Source: Microvelia longipes | Lineage: Eukaryota > Arthropoda > Insecta > Hemiptera > Veliidae | Direction: 5' to 3' | Assembly: GCA_018340805.1 (NCBI GenBank) | Contig: JACMZG010001870.1 | Span: 48,004,573 to 48,068,572 of the forward strand | DNA length: 64,000 nucleotides | In this document: piece by piece, positions 1 through 10,287 of the stretch | Layout: each line of letters begins with the position of its first letter | How positions within the stretch are numbered: position 1 is the first letter of the stretch | Translations under genes and position numbers: made by a program | The notes under the pieces: model-generated | The model's input: only the letters and a program-made list of their open reading frames with translations | Database searches by the model: none | Told to the model about the DNA's origin: nothing

Positions 1-255
1 ATTAATTATTAAAAGCATTAATTTTGTGTGAAAATAATATTTTAAAATTTAAACTTCATTCTTTATTTATTTAAATAAATAAAATTATTACTATTTTAAA
101 ATTTTAGAAAAAAATATAATGCTGTACATTATTATTAAAAAATCTGGTACTATAGGTACCTTAGAACTTTTTCTAATTACATCGGATTCGCTACGCTCAT
201 CCTCCAAGCTTCAGACTCGCTTCGCTCGTCTTCAGAATATACAAGTCGATAAATT

Positions 256-533
256 TTTTTTTTTTAAACAAGTTCTTTATTGGCAAAAGTAATACAATAT
301 TTATTTTGTGTATACCGGAGCCATATTATATTTATTGATTAGGGTAATTTGTGCCTCTTTATTTTATTTATTTATTTGTTATTTTGTGGTATAAATTTGA
401 TTATTTTTTGGGGTGTGAGGGGTTTGTTTGGGTCAAGGATAATTTTATATTTGGTTTGGGTATTTTATTTCTTATTTATTTGTATATTTATTTTTTTTTT
501 TTTTTGGGGATTGTCAAAAGGTATTTTTGGTGG
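256..533 (-). mobile_element. Short retroposon nested in S1, 13-bp target duplication
   Basis: The 13-base sequence aagtcgataaatt occurs at 243-255 and again at 534-546, directly flanking this segment. The segment starts with a T run, so it is a poly(A)-tailed retroposon on the minus strand. Its body (a GT-rich stretch around 410-530) is related to 41560-41720. No coding capacity was seen; short ORFs here are low-complexity. Confidence 0.65.
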
Positions 534-730
534 AAGTCGATAAATTAAAACTGCAAAACGTCCACCTCACTTCACTCGTCTTCAGATAGTAAAAAGATTC
601 GTTTCATTCCCAGCGGTCACCCATTTAGGCACTGAAACGCTTAATGTTGCTTAGTTTTTAAAATCAAACAAAAATCATGGATATACTTGACGTATTGATG
701 GATATAATTGCCATATTAAAACGAAACTTA

Positions 731-2012
731 GGCCCGTATTCAAAGACATTTTCCTAACATTTTCCTAACTTTTTCCTAACATTTTCCTAACACCTAACTT
801 TTTCCTAACATTTCCTAACATTCTCCTAACATTTTCCTAACTTTTTCCTAACATTCCTAACATTCTCCTAACATTTCCTAACTTTTTCCTAACATTTTCC
901 TAACATTCTCCTAACACTCACCTTAGGTTTAGGTAAGAGAAATGTTTTTAAGCCACGAAATTTAAATAATCGTTCCCGTGTTTTAAAAGTCATTTAGAGG
1001 CTTCGCATGATTTTTTTTAGTAAGAACCTATGGTAGTTAAGTCAAAAAGTGATACCATTGTAAATAACGTAATATATCGCAAAATATCTATGTTATTAAC
1101 TTATTACCTGGATTTACTACACACTTTGTCGTATTAATAACTATCTACATAAATTTACATAATATAAGTTACTGTTAATCCACTTACTTTACTATTAGGG
1201 AGTTTACCCTGAAATTCTTTTAACACAATCAGATTTTTTATTTTCTATGGTCTGTTTGTGGCGGGCTATCAATTCAAAGAGGAAATTCAGTTGGTCCGGT
1301 GTGAATAATTCAGCCATTATTATACCAAAAACATTTTACACAAACAAAAATGAATTTGATGACAAAATACGAAAAACAAAATTGTGTAAATGATTTAGCA
1401 AAATGAAAACAGTATTGCACTGATTAACAGGTCTTCATTTAGACACCTTTGGATTCGTACAACCTGGTCCACGTTCAAACTTGAAACGCTTGATACTGCT
1501 TTATTTATGAAAGCTGTTACAATAATTGAAATTGTATTTGTATTAACTCTACTGTTTACTGAAAACATATGTAAATAAAGTTTCTAATATATTTAACATT
1601 CGCCAAAGCAAGGCCGCATTGTTGTTTATGACAAAGTGTGTCGTAAATCCAGGTAATAAGTTAATAACATTGATATTTTGCGATGTATTACGTTACTTAC
1701 AATGGTATCACTTTTGACTTAACTACCTTAGGTCTTACTAAATAAAATCATGCAAAGCCTCTAAAAGACTTTTAAAACACGATAGGAGAATGTTAGAAGA
1801 ATGTTAGTAAAATGTTAGGAGAATGTTAGAAGAATGTTAGTAAAATGTTAGGAGAATGTTAGGAGTTAGGAAAATGTTAGGAAAAAGTTAGGAGAATGTT
1901 AGGAAAATGTTAGGAAAATGTTAGGAAAAAGTTAGGAAAATGTTAGGAAAAAGTTAGGAAAATGTTAGGAAAATGTTAGGAAAATGTTAGGAAACGTCTT
2001 TGAATACGGGCC
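731..2012. mobile_element. PIF/Harbinger-type element with long foldback ends
   Basis: The ends are perfect inverted copies (GGCCCGTATTCAAAGAC at 731 and its reverse complement ending at 2012), flanked by a TTA duplication (728-730, 2013-2015), the usual PIF/Harbinger target. Intact family S copies read straight across this site. Each end carries many degenerate copies of an 11-bp unit like CCTAACATTTT (about 748-915 and 1785-1990). The arms are much longer than the simple terminal repeat: sequence around 960-1140 reappears inverted at about 1620-1780. The interior (1204-1317, minus) keeps a protein-coding remnant. Same family as 18259-18506. Confidence 0.85.
1204..1317 (-). pseudogene. N-terminal exon remnant of a Harbinger Myb/SANT-like protein
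   Basis: A 37-codon reading frame on the minus strand starts at an ATG at 1317 and opens with MAELFTPDQLNFLFELI, followed by an IENKKSD stretch. This pattern (acidic start, 'L..L..LI..', then 'I.NKKSD') is typical of the Myb/SANT-like DNA-binding protein encoded beside the transposase in PIF/Harbinger elements. The frame ends in TAA at 1204-1206. The bases around the stop (CAGG then GTAAAC) also fit a splice donor, so this may be a first exon whose downstream exons were lost. No transposase DDE domain was found in the 1.28 kb element, so it would need enzymes supplied by another copy. Family assignment is from memory of the motif. Confidence 0.55.
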
Positions 2013-2378
2013 TTAGTGTACATATTTACTACGTTATCGTATATACTTGTACCAAATTTCAATTAAATTGGAGTATACTCCAATTTTTAAAAAAAAAACG
2101 TATACAAGTCATTAGATAAAAATTGAACTAATGCTGATAATGAGATGAAATTTAACACATATATTAGCCTTATGCATGGCTACAACATGCGTGCCAAATT
2201 TTAATCAGATCACATCTTTCGGATCACATACACACACACACACATAAAGACAGACAACTTTGCGAGAACCACTCAGAAGGCCTCAAAAATGCCAAAAACG
2301 GATAATTCCGATGACATCCCGGTTTCAGATTTTTTTACAAACACAATACTTTTCCAAAATACCAACAGTATAAATGTA

Positions 2379-3616
2379 ATAATAAAATTTAAAGAGTTTA
2401 ACCACAAAATGTACCATTATTTTAGACTTATATTTTTAATTGGAAAAAATTCAAAATATAATTGCATTGGTGCAATTTTTTTATTGCATCAAGAAATTTA
2501 TAATTTCTTGATAAAAAAAATTTCTGTTTTCTGTTACAAATCTTAAAATTAAAATAATCTTATCTTATCTTATAATAATTAAATTAATCTTAAAATCTGT
2601 TTGCATTTTTTTACAAATTTTGTAGAATATCATACCATATTCTACATAACTGTTCTTAAAATTTCTAACGATGAAACTAAATAGTATTTAATACTGAAAG
2701 TACTAAACATATTTAACCCATTTATATAAATGGATAAAATTTTAACTAATAAATGCCTTACTATTTTTGTAGTTTTTTATTTGTTCAATTTAATTTTTGT
2801 TTTCTTTATTTTAACAGGATGTATATAATATAATAATTCATATTATTTATTTATATTTATAGGATGTATAGTTGTTGTTTTTTTTTGTTTTCTATTCTTT
2901 TCACTTGATTTTTAAATATCTATGTTAACATATACCTTTATATTCGTTAGTAGGTTTAGTGAAAAGGTAAAACTTGTGATTTAACTGTTAATAGCCTGTA
3001 AAGAAATTAAAAGTATATCTTCTCTTTATTCTTTAACATCTTTTATTTTTAATTTAGTGTCTTATATCCTCATTTTTGTGTTTTTTTTAAATTAATTTTT
3101 CAGAATTATTGTTCATTATCTATAATACGATATTATACATGTTTTTTTCTATTTTCATACCATATGCCTTGCTGCATAAATTTTCTGCTTTTTTTCTAAA
3201 TATGAACATTTGTTTTCTCTCTCTTTTTAAAATAAGATAAATAGTTTAAAGATAAATAATTAAAAAAAAAGTGATCGACCTAAGTCATTATATTTATTTA
3301 AGTTTTTTTCATAGTTTATTAATGTTTAGTTTATTATTTTTGATCATTACATATAAATATTCTAATAAAAAGGACACATGGAAGATCTATTTTGAAAATA
3401 GAATATATCCTATTTGTAGATATGTATTGTTATATTTGATGTAAAATATTAACATTGTGCAAACTATAAATAAACATTTTATTTATTTATTTATTTTAAG
3501 ATTTATTGGTAACTTATTAAAGAGCTTTTTATACCAGTATTCCAACTTGTCAATGTTTAAATCATTCCCCCCCCCTTGTTCTGTACTGATGGTTTCCATA
3601 ACTATCATCCTTAAAA
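2379..3616. other. AT-rich non-coding stretch, nothing recognised
   Basis: Very A/T-rich sequence with T runs and short direct repeats such as ATTTATTT and 'atcttatctt'. I found no credible ORF, RNA gene or repeat boundary apart from a C run near 3568. Confidence 0.5.
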
Positions 3617-3986
3617 TTTTTCTTGACCCATTTTAAGTTGTCCAGTAAGTGCAGTCCAGATATAGTTAATACTTTAAACTAGTTTTAAACAGAGGTTTCC
3701 AAGATGATTTTCTTTGCTTTTTAAACAAAATTTATAAAATTAATGATTTCCCCATCCGCCTCTTGGTCATTTTTAGGCGTATTACAAAAATAAGCAACTA
3801 TTTCTAAACATGTGGCATAATTTAGATACCTTAGTCGTTAAAAAGAGTAGATGATATGAATTCACTTCACTTCACTGATACTTTGATAAATACTTAAAAT
3901 TGTTTAGTCTGAACTCACCTGAAACATAAAAATAGATTGATTATTATTACAAATACCATTACGAGTACGAGCAGGAATCCATATAT
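3617..3986 (+). repeat. Dispersed repeat R, copy 1 (pair with 42228-42592)
   Basis: About 370 bp nearly identical to 42228-42592 in the same orientation, from 'tttttcttgaccca' through 'acgagcaggaatccatata'. Both copies stop at the start of a TA-rich tract: here a short tatatctata, in the other copy a long (TA)n. Differences are few substitutions and small indels, which implies recent duplication or transposition. No coding potential and no clear inverted ends. Confidence 0.8.
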
Positions 3987-4979
3987 CTATAGATATAAAC
4001 ATACACACGTTCTTATAAACATGCAATCATTCGAACGGTTTTAAATCTTTTTAATCAACCCTGAGGAGGACACGAACCCTATCAAAAATCGGGTTGTTGT
4101 GACGACATCAACCCGGTTTGCTGAGTAAGCAAAATTTTTGAAAAATCGGCCAAAAAAATTTTCAAAATTTTTTGAAAAATTCAATTTGGCCTCTTTTCAC
4201 TACTACTCGTAACTCATTTTCTGAACTTTCAAAGAAAATGCGCTAAACTTTAAAGATAAACACTAACTAAGCTTTAAACTAGAGCAAATAATGACGTGCA
4301 GTATGCAGTACCACATTCAAAGTTTTGTAAAACTGGATGATTATGCGCATTTCCTTTGAAAAATACAGAAAAAATTAGTTGCGAGTAGTGCTTGATAATT
4401 GAGTAATTTCTCAAAAAATAAAGCAGAAACACGCATTCCAAAGGAAATTCACAGGGCATGTAGACCATCACGCCAGAATTATTTGTTAGTAGAAGTATTC
4501 CTAGTCAAAAATAATGGAGGAGAGAAAATATTTCTATATCTGACTTGAACAGGAGCCTTTATATGAACAAACTGAGCCTATTTGTATATGTTCCTAAGGT
4601 AATTATTTGTCCATCCCAAGGCTCTACTCGACATGAAAAGGGTTGGTTGGAGTGTCTATTGTCCGGAACACTTTCAAGGGCGATATAAGACGAAGACATA
4701 ATCAACAGCATGGGTAGTAAATATTAACAAACGTTACTGCTATGTTAAGGAAGATTTATTATGACTGGGGTAATCTGTGACGTCACTAATTAAGACCAGA
4801 GAAATAAATATTACAAGAAATAAATATATATACATATATATATTTACCCTTTATATACAAACAAACAATAAAGAAAGTAATATTTATATAATATTTGAGA
4901 AATATAGCATCCAAGATCCCAGCCATAGAAGCCATAGTTTTAAGATACTGTCTTCAGATGAGACAGATACTATGCTAGC
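3987..4979. other. Mixed dispersed-repeat remnants
   Basis: Holds a degenerate block around 4075-4190 (related to 22140-22240) and another around 4335-4490 with 'aaggaaattc...cacgccagaattatttgtt', which also occurs near 23135-23175 and 45615-45660. ORFs here are short and not protein-like. The flank 4880-4980 contains 'gcaggcaaactaaccatcac', which recurs at about 6205 on the far side of the satellite. Confidence 0.45.
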
Positions 4980-6170
4980 AGGCAAACTAACCATCACACC
5001 AACGTTAAGGCGGAGATAAAGATTCTATTCCTCGGATATCATCACACCAACGTTAAGGCGGAGATGAAGATTCTATTCCTCGGATATCATCACACCACGT
5101 TAAGCGGAGAAAGAAGATTCAATACCTTTGATATCACACCAACGTTAAGGCGGATATCAATAATCATCAACCAACGTTAAGGCGGAGATGAAGATTCTAT
5201 TCCTCGGATATCATCACACCAACGTTAAGGCGGAGAAGAAGATTCAATACCTTTGATATCATCACACCAACGTTAAGGCGGAGATAAAGATTCTATTCCT
5301 CGGATATCATCACACCAACGTTAAGGGGAGATGAAGATTCCCTCGGATATCATCACACCAACGTTAAGGCGGAGAAGAAGATTCAATACCTTTGATATCA
5401 TCACACCAACGTTAAGGCGGATATGAAGATTCAATTCCTCGGATATCATCACACCAACGTTAAGGCGGAGAAGAAGATTCTACATCATCACACAACTTAG
5501 GCGGATATGAAGATTCAATTCTCGGATATCATCACACCAACGTTAAGCGGGATGAAATTCATTCCTCGATATCATCACACCAACGTTAAGGCGGAGAGAA
5601 GATTCAATTACCTTTTGATATCATCACACCAAACGTTAAGGCGGATATGAAGATTTCAATTCCTCGGATATATCACCAACCGTTAAGGCGAGATGAAGAT
5701 TCATTTCCTCGGATATCGTTAAGGCGGATATGAAGATTCAATTCCTCGGATATCATTAATTCAATTCTGATATCATCACACCAACGTTAAGGCGGATATG
5801 AAGATTCAAATCTCGATATCATCACAACCAACGTTAAGGCGGAGATGAAGATTCTATTCCTCGGATATCATCACACCAACGTTAAGGCGAAGATAAAGAT
5901 TCTATTCCTCGGATATCATCACACCAACGTTAAGGCGGAGATGAAGATTCAATTCCTTTGATATCATCACACCAACGTTAAGGCGGATATGAAGATTCAA
6001 TTCCTCGGATATCATCACACCAACGTTAAGGCGGAGATGAAGATTCTATTTCTCGTTATCACATCACACCAACGTTAAGGGCGGAAGCGGATATGAGATT
6101 CAATTCCTCGGATATCATCACACTAACGTTAAGGCGGAGATGAAGATTCTAGTCCTTGGATAGCTCATAT
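4980..6170 (+). repeat. 48-bp tandem satellite (about 25 copies)
   Basis: Tandem copies of a 48-bp unit starting ATCATCACACCAACGTTAAG, then GCGGAGATGAAGATTC and a CCTCGGAT end. Variants alternate (gagatgaag, gagaagaag, gatatgaag; tattcctcgg, aatacctttg). Many units carry 1-10 base deletions. The phrase 'gcaggcaaacta' lies on both flanks, which suggests the array expanded from a unit inside a longer sequence. Confidence 0.9.
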
Positions 6171-6756
6171 CATCCCTTTCTTAATCTAATCTAAAAACTA
6201 TACATGCAGGCAAACTAATCATCATACCCATGTTAAGGATAAAGGTTCTTAATAACTACAGTTATTAAAGACCTATAATAACAAACCTTCACCTCTAGTA
6301 GTATCCTAACCAATCATTCATCCTAGTGTCTGATTTTAGTACCCCATGTTTCAAAAATCTGTCGTATCCCATTCCATAAAGCCTAAAGGGACAATAAAAA
6401 ATACTAACGGTTTTATATTAAGGATCACAGGAGAAAGGATAAATACGGTTTCTGATTTCAAAGACTTCTTTCTTTATATCCGTCTTCCTGTCTGAAATAA
6501 AAATACTGCAAAAGATAGTTTAACGAATGTCAACCCTTTTCTTAATTAATTTAAAAAAACATTTTCACATAGAAACCAATAAAAAATCAAGAAAATGAGA
6601 ATGATAATTTATCTGATGAGATAAAAGGTGTAAGAGAGAATCGTCTTTATTTATATTCAACAACATCAATACTAAACAGAAATTAAGATAAATAGACTTG
6701 TAAAGTAACAGATCAACTTAATAAAATGTATTACCTCGTATTATAAGTCATCATAA
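6171..6756. other. Flank of satellite, no gene seen
   Basis: AT-rich sequence with one degenerate satellite-like remnant near 6205-6240. No ORF or RNA gene could be supported. Confidence 0.4.
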
Positions 6757-6777
6757 TGCAATACAATGCGACCTTTT

Positions 6778-7020
6778 TGCGTGTCCGTCAGAAGAATCGG
6801 GAGATGTACGAGCGTGTCCGTCAGAAGAATCGGGAGATGTATGCGCGTGTCCGTCAGAAGAATCGGGAGATGTATGCGCGTATCCGTCAGGCGAACCTAA
6901 TGATGTATGAGCGTGTCCGTCAGGAGAACCGAATGATGTAAGAGCGTGTCCGTCAGGAGAACCGAAAGATGTATGCGCGTGTCCGTCAGGAGATACAGAA
7001 AATGTATAAGCGTGAGGCTT
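6778..7020. repeat. 33-bp minisatellite, open in both strands
   Basis: About seven tandem 33-bp units containing cgtgtccgtcag followed by an agaa/cgaa-rich half. Because 33 is a multiple of three, ORFs run through it on both strands (100 codons on minus, 61 on plus), giving an 11-residue peptide repeat. Codon-length periodicity explains the open frames, so I do not call a gene. Confidence 0.8.
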
Positions 7021-7097
7021 CAAGAAAAAGTTAATGCAATGTTCAATTAACAAAAAAGCTTTAATTTTAGACCCTCCATATTATTTTAAAGAAAATA

Positions 7098-7203
7098 AAA
7101 ATAAAAAAATTGGGTACGGTGTACCTCGGAACTTTTCCTCACCTTATCGGCTTTGGTATGCTCACCCTCACTAATACGGACTCGCTTCGTTCGTACTCAG
7201 ACC
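7098..7203 (-). mobile_element. Family S tail fragment (S2)
   Basis: The 3' end of a family S copy on the minus strand: the tail bases (gggtacggtgtacctcggaac) followed by the 'gactcgcttcgttcgt' motif. It is truncated before the 5S-like block. It lies about 290 bp upstream of the cysteine-rich gene. Confidence 0.7.
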
Positions 7204-7487
7204 ATGAACGCCTAATTTATTATTTAGTTTCGCTTTATCTATTCTCAGGCAAGACAGATAAATAAAACACAAAGCTAATTAAAAATCTAAACGCTTTGAC
7301 TCAAACGTCAAAATTTCAAACATAAAAACAAAAAAAAGACAAATGTCAAGCCAAGAGGAATCATGTGAAAGGACACCCCCCAAGTTTTCCAAGATTCAAG
7401 ACCTACCAAGTATACTTTTTAATTTTTCCTTTCTCTTCATATTATTTTTATTTTTTAAAAGAGACGGATTAAGAAAATTATAAAAAA

Positions 7488-10207
7488 ATGTCAGATTGTA
7501 TGATCAAAGATAAGTTATACAAACGAAATGAAGTTTTAAAAACACTTAAACAGATGCTTTGTAAGTTGGAGAACCAAAATTACGATAAGAATACATACGT
7601 TTCACCAACTTTGCTCATAAGAGCTGAGAGATGCATCTGCGACACTAACAAGCCACCTCCAGGAAGAACCTACCCGACGCAAGACTTAGCTGGTGAAGAA
7701 GCGTTTCCCTTTATCGAACCTCCGCCAATCAATAATCCATGGAATCCAATTCATAAATGTCCCAATCAGGACTATGGACCAGATATGGGATGTTATAGAG
7801 CGGCTAAAGTTTGCAAGTAAGTCTAATTATGGTTAGAGTACGATAAAAGAGTTAAACGCAAAATTAAAACAAAGTTTCTAAACAAATTTTATAAGATTTA
7901 TTAAGCGGGTGGGTTCATAACCGTACCATATGCAAGGTCGAGCGAGAATAATTAGAAAGCAAGAAATTTTTGATAGATTAAAATTTATTTCATGCATAAA
8001 GAAATATTTAAGGTAGGTGTTTAATCGTACTATATACTATGGGGTAAGAGTATTATAACGAAACCTCCCTAGAAGAATATAGTACATCATTTATTGGGTT
8101 TGTAGAAAGGCTTTGGGGTTTGGACTATTCCAAATTATATGTCCTATGACATATAAATGGAAGATTAAGATAATGCTTGACCATGAGGGTTAGAGTATGA
8201 TAAGGGACCCACCCGCAAAATCAGAACAAATAAATTTCCCTACGAATTTTTGAAATACAAAAATTATTTTTTATTTCATTTATTTATTTTAACAAATTAC
8301 AATAAGCGGCCGTTTAATGGCCGTTTTTAAACAAAATAAATAAAACCATCCATTCTCGGGTTTGTAGAAAGGCTTTGGGGCTTTGAGTGGGGCATATATA
8401 AGGGAGATTAAGGCAATAATGTATCAAATAAGTAGGCTTTACTTTAAATGAAGGGTAGGTCCCTTATCATACTACCTTCAATGATATTCTTCTAATCTCC
8501 CTTATATATGCCCTACTCAAAGCCCCAAAGCCTTTCTACAAACCCGAGAATGGATGTATTTATTTATTTTATGTTTAAAATAATATCAAAAAATATATGG
8601 AAATTTATTTGTTTTGATTTTGCAGGTGGGTCCCTTATCATAATATCTATAATAGGTTGGGTAAGAGTATCATAACGGACACACCAGATAAGAATATAAT
8701 ATACCCCTTGTCGGGTTTATAGAAAAGCTTGGAGGCTTTGACTAGAGCATTTCTAGTTAAACCTAATCATTTTATACAATACTTCCTTAATCTTCCTTAC
8801 ATATTCCCTCCTTATAAAAGCCCAAAAGCCATTCTAAAACTCGATATGGGGTACATTAGATTTTTCTAGGGAGAATTTTAATAATACTCTTACGCCCTGT
8901 TATATAGTACGGTAAGTAACTCACCAATTATTAATAAAAATTTGTAAAGATTTATTTTTCGAATGGGCCTCTTATCACACTCTAAACCTAACTACTAGTT
9001 GTCGAATTTGATAACATCATTGAACACGGATTAACTTTTTATTATACTTTGGAGACATTATTAAAGAAAAAAGTCAGAAGTTCAATATCCACTATTGATA
9101 GCGTATTTAGTATTTTACCGTAATTATTTATTAAAGCTAACTGCCCCAAAGAAGTTGAGACAATAATATATAAAAATAATTAGAGTAATCTTTGCAACAG
9201 CTTTGCACCATCCGGCAAAACTGTTGTGCACATGCACACCTCATATATTGCTTATCAGTCTGTCAAATGTATTTATAAACTCATTTTGTTGGAGGGGGGG
9301 GGTTGAAAGGAGATGAGTAAGTCTACCAGGCCTACTGAGTAAGTGTAGCCAGTCAAAATTTGGGGGGGGGGAGGCAAAACAATCCCAAAGGGGGGCGATA
9401 TTCACACATCTAAAAAGGAATTCAACTGAAAACTACTTCGTCAAATACTATAGAATGAGTAGACTTCTTCTTCACCCCCCCCCCCTTTTAAAATACGACT
9501 TAAGTTGAAACATTAATGCTACATAATTATGGTTTTTACTTGTGAGAGGCTCCTCTAATTGATTTTTTCTTTACCCTGTTAGAGTATGATACGGTTAGGT
9601 ACATATCTTTTTAACAAAGGGTGGGTTACTTACTCCTACTAGAATCTCTCTGGAGAGAGACTCTAGTCTCTCTCCAGGGAGTCTCTAGACTCCCTACGCT
9701 TCTTCAAACGCCTGAAACGGATAATTTAGGAGAAATATCAGATTCGGACTTATAGTGGAAACACAATACTTTTCCTCTATAGCTACAGTATAAATGAGGA
9801 AAAGTAAAAATGGAAATAAGTTTTAAAGTGGTTGCTTAATTGACTACAACCTGCATATTTTTAATTATTTTATTTAATTATGATTCAGGGAATGTGATAT
9901 GTGCTGCGAATGTGAATTAGCTGAAGGGACCCATGTTCATCTGCCTGCAAAACGCGATCAGTCAAAACCATTAAAAGATCAGTGCTATCCAATAGACAAG
10001 TGTACAACGGGCTACAGCGACTATCCCTCGCCATCCTGTGATCCTTACAAATTCCCTGGACGTTATCACCCGAAATTGGATGTAACTTGCAGCTACCCTA
10101 AAACTTGTAAGGCTGATTGCTTTGACCACGCCGATTTTAGAGATTGGTCAGTCAGCAAACCATCTTATACGTATTATATTCAACACAGAGGATTTACCTC
10201 ATTTTGA
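7488..10207 (+). CDS. Two-exon gene, cysteine-rich 215-residue protein, unknown function
   Basis: Exon 1 runs 7488-7816 and exon 2 9889-10207. The donor is CAA|GTAAGT and the acceptor is a T/A-rich tract then TTCAG|GG. Splicing keeps frame: the split codon gives Lys110, followed by Glu-Cys-Asp and the exon 2 frame. The product has about 17 cysteines (C4, C25, C49, C51, C91, C102, C109 and on), with a dense C109-x2-C112-x2-CC-x-C118 cluster formed across the splice junction, and a Pro-rich stretch around residues 56-86. I see no signal peptide and no membrane segment, so it is probably intracellular; spaced cysteines could bind metal or form disulfides. The start ATG follows a run of A. I do not recognise the family. 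The correct junction, codon-like composition and paired open exons make it a real gene with fair confidence. Confidence 0.75.
7824..9003. repeat. Concentric foldback repeats filling intron 1
   Basis: The intron holds nested inverted repeats of one sequence family. The outer arms begin with ggttagagtacgataa (about 7829) and end with a matching inverted copy near 8995. A second pair, ggttagagtatgataagg (about 8189) and its inverse near 8650, lies inside. The innermost pair is a 60-bp arm at about 8352-8415 (tctcgggtttgtagaaagg) with its inverse at about 8486-8550. Another arm pair (8090-8130 and 8810-8860) lies between. This is what repeated insertion of a foldback MITE into its own copies would give. 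Confidence 0.7.
9004..9640. other. Remaining intron sequence with homopolymer G runs
   Basis: AT-rich intronic sequence with G runs at about 9292-9302 and 9362-9371 and a C run near 9475. A further 'gttagagtatgata' foldback end lies near 9580. Confidence 0.4.
9650..9677. repeat. Perfect 12-bp hairpin in intron 1
   Basis: ctggagagagac at 9650-9661 pairs perfectly with gtctctctccag at 9666-9677 around a 4-base loop. A second, weaker arm (ggagtctctagactccc) follows immediately. Confidence 0.7.
9708..9811 (-). mobile_element. Family S 5' end fragment (S3) in intron 1
   Basis: Shows the family 5' end on the minus strand: the 'cgcctgaaacggataat' phrase, 'aacacaatacttttcct' and 'tataaatgaggaaaagta'. 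It lies 78 bp upstream of the exon 2 acceptor, so the insertion reached close to the splice site without removing it. Confidence 0.65.
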
Positions 10208-10287
10208 TAAAATCTTTTAAAGAAATATAAACAAGAAGAAAATTGCTAACAAGGTTTTCCCCCGGAGACATTTTCGAATGAAGGATA

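Larger units (their letters stand above)
138..2378 (-). mobile_element. Family S 5S-derived retroposon, copy S1, interrupted twice
   Basis: On the minus strand this copy begins near 2378 with the family 5' end, runs through a CA-rich block and the phrase 'aaaatcatggatatacttg', and ends near 138 in the family tail (ggtacc, then a T/A-rich end). The 5S rRNA-like block (box A, intermediate element, box C order) lies at about 611-655 on the minus strand. Two insertions interrupt it: a short retroposon at 256-533 and a Harbinger element at 731-2012. Other copies in the window show the uninterrupted sequence across both sites, so the insertions are secondary. Confidence 0.75.

Noticed and set aside
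748..2000. CCTAAC-rich repeats resemble telomeric (TTAGG)n or (TTAGGG)n arrays.
   Set aside because: The unit is 11 bp and degenerate, occurs inside inverted transposon ends with a TTA duplication, and is not a pure telomere repeat.
4980..6170. Regular direct repeats considered as a CRISPR array.
   Set aside because: The units are contiguous with no unique spacers, and the context is eukaryotic.
6751..7053. 100-codon minus ORF with an 11-residue repeat.
   Set aside because: Both strands are open because the DNA repeat is 33 bp. No start context, domain or flanking exon was seen.
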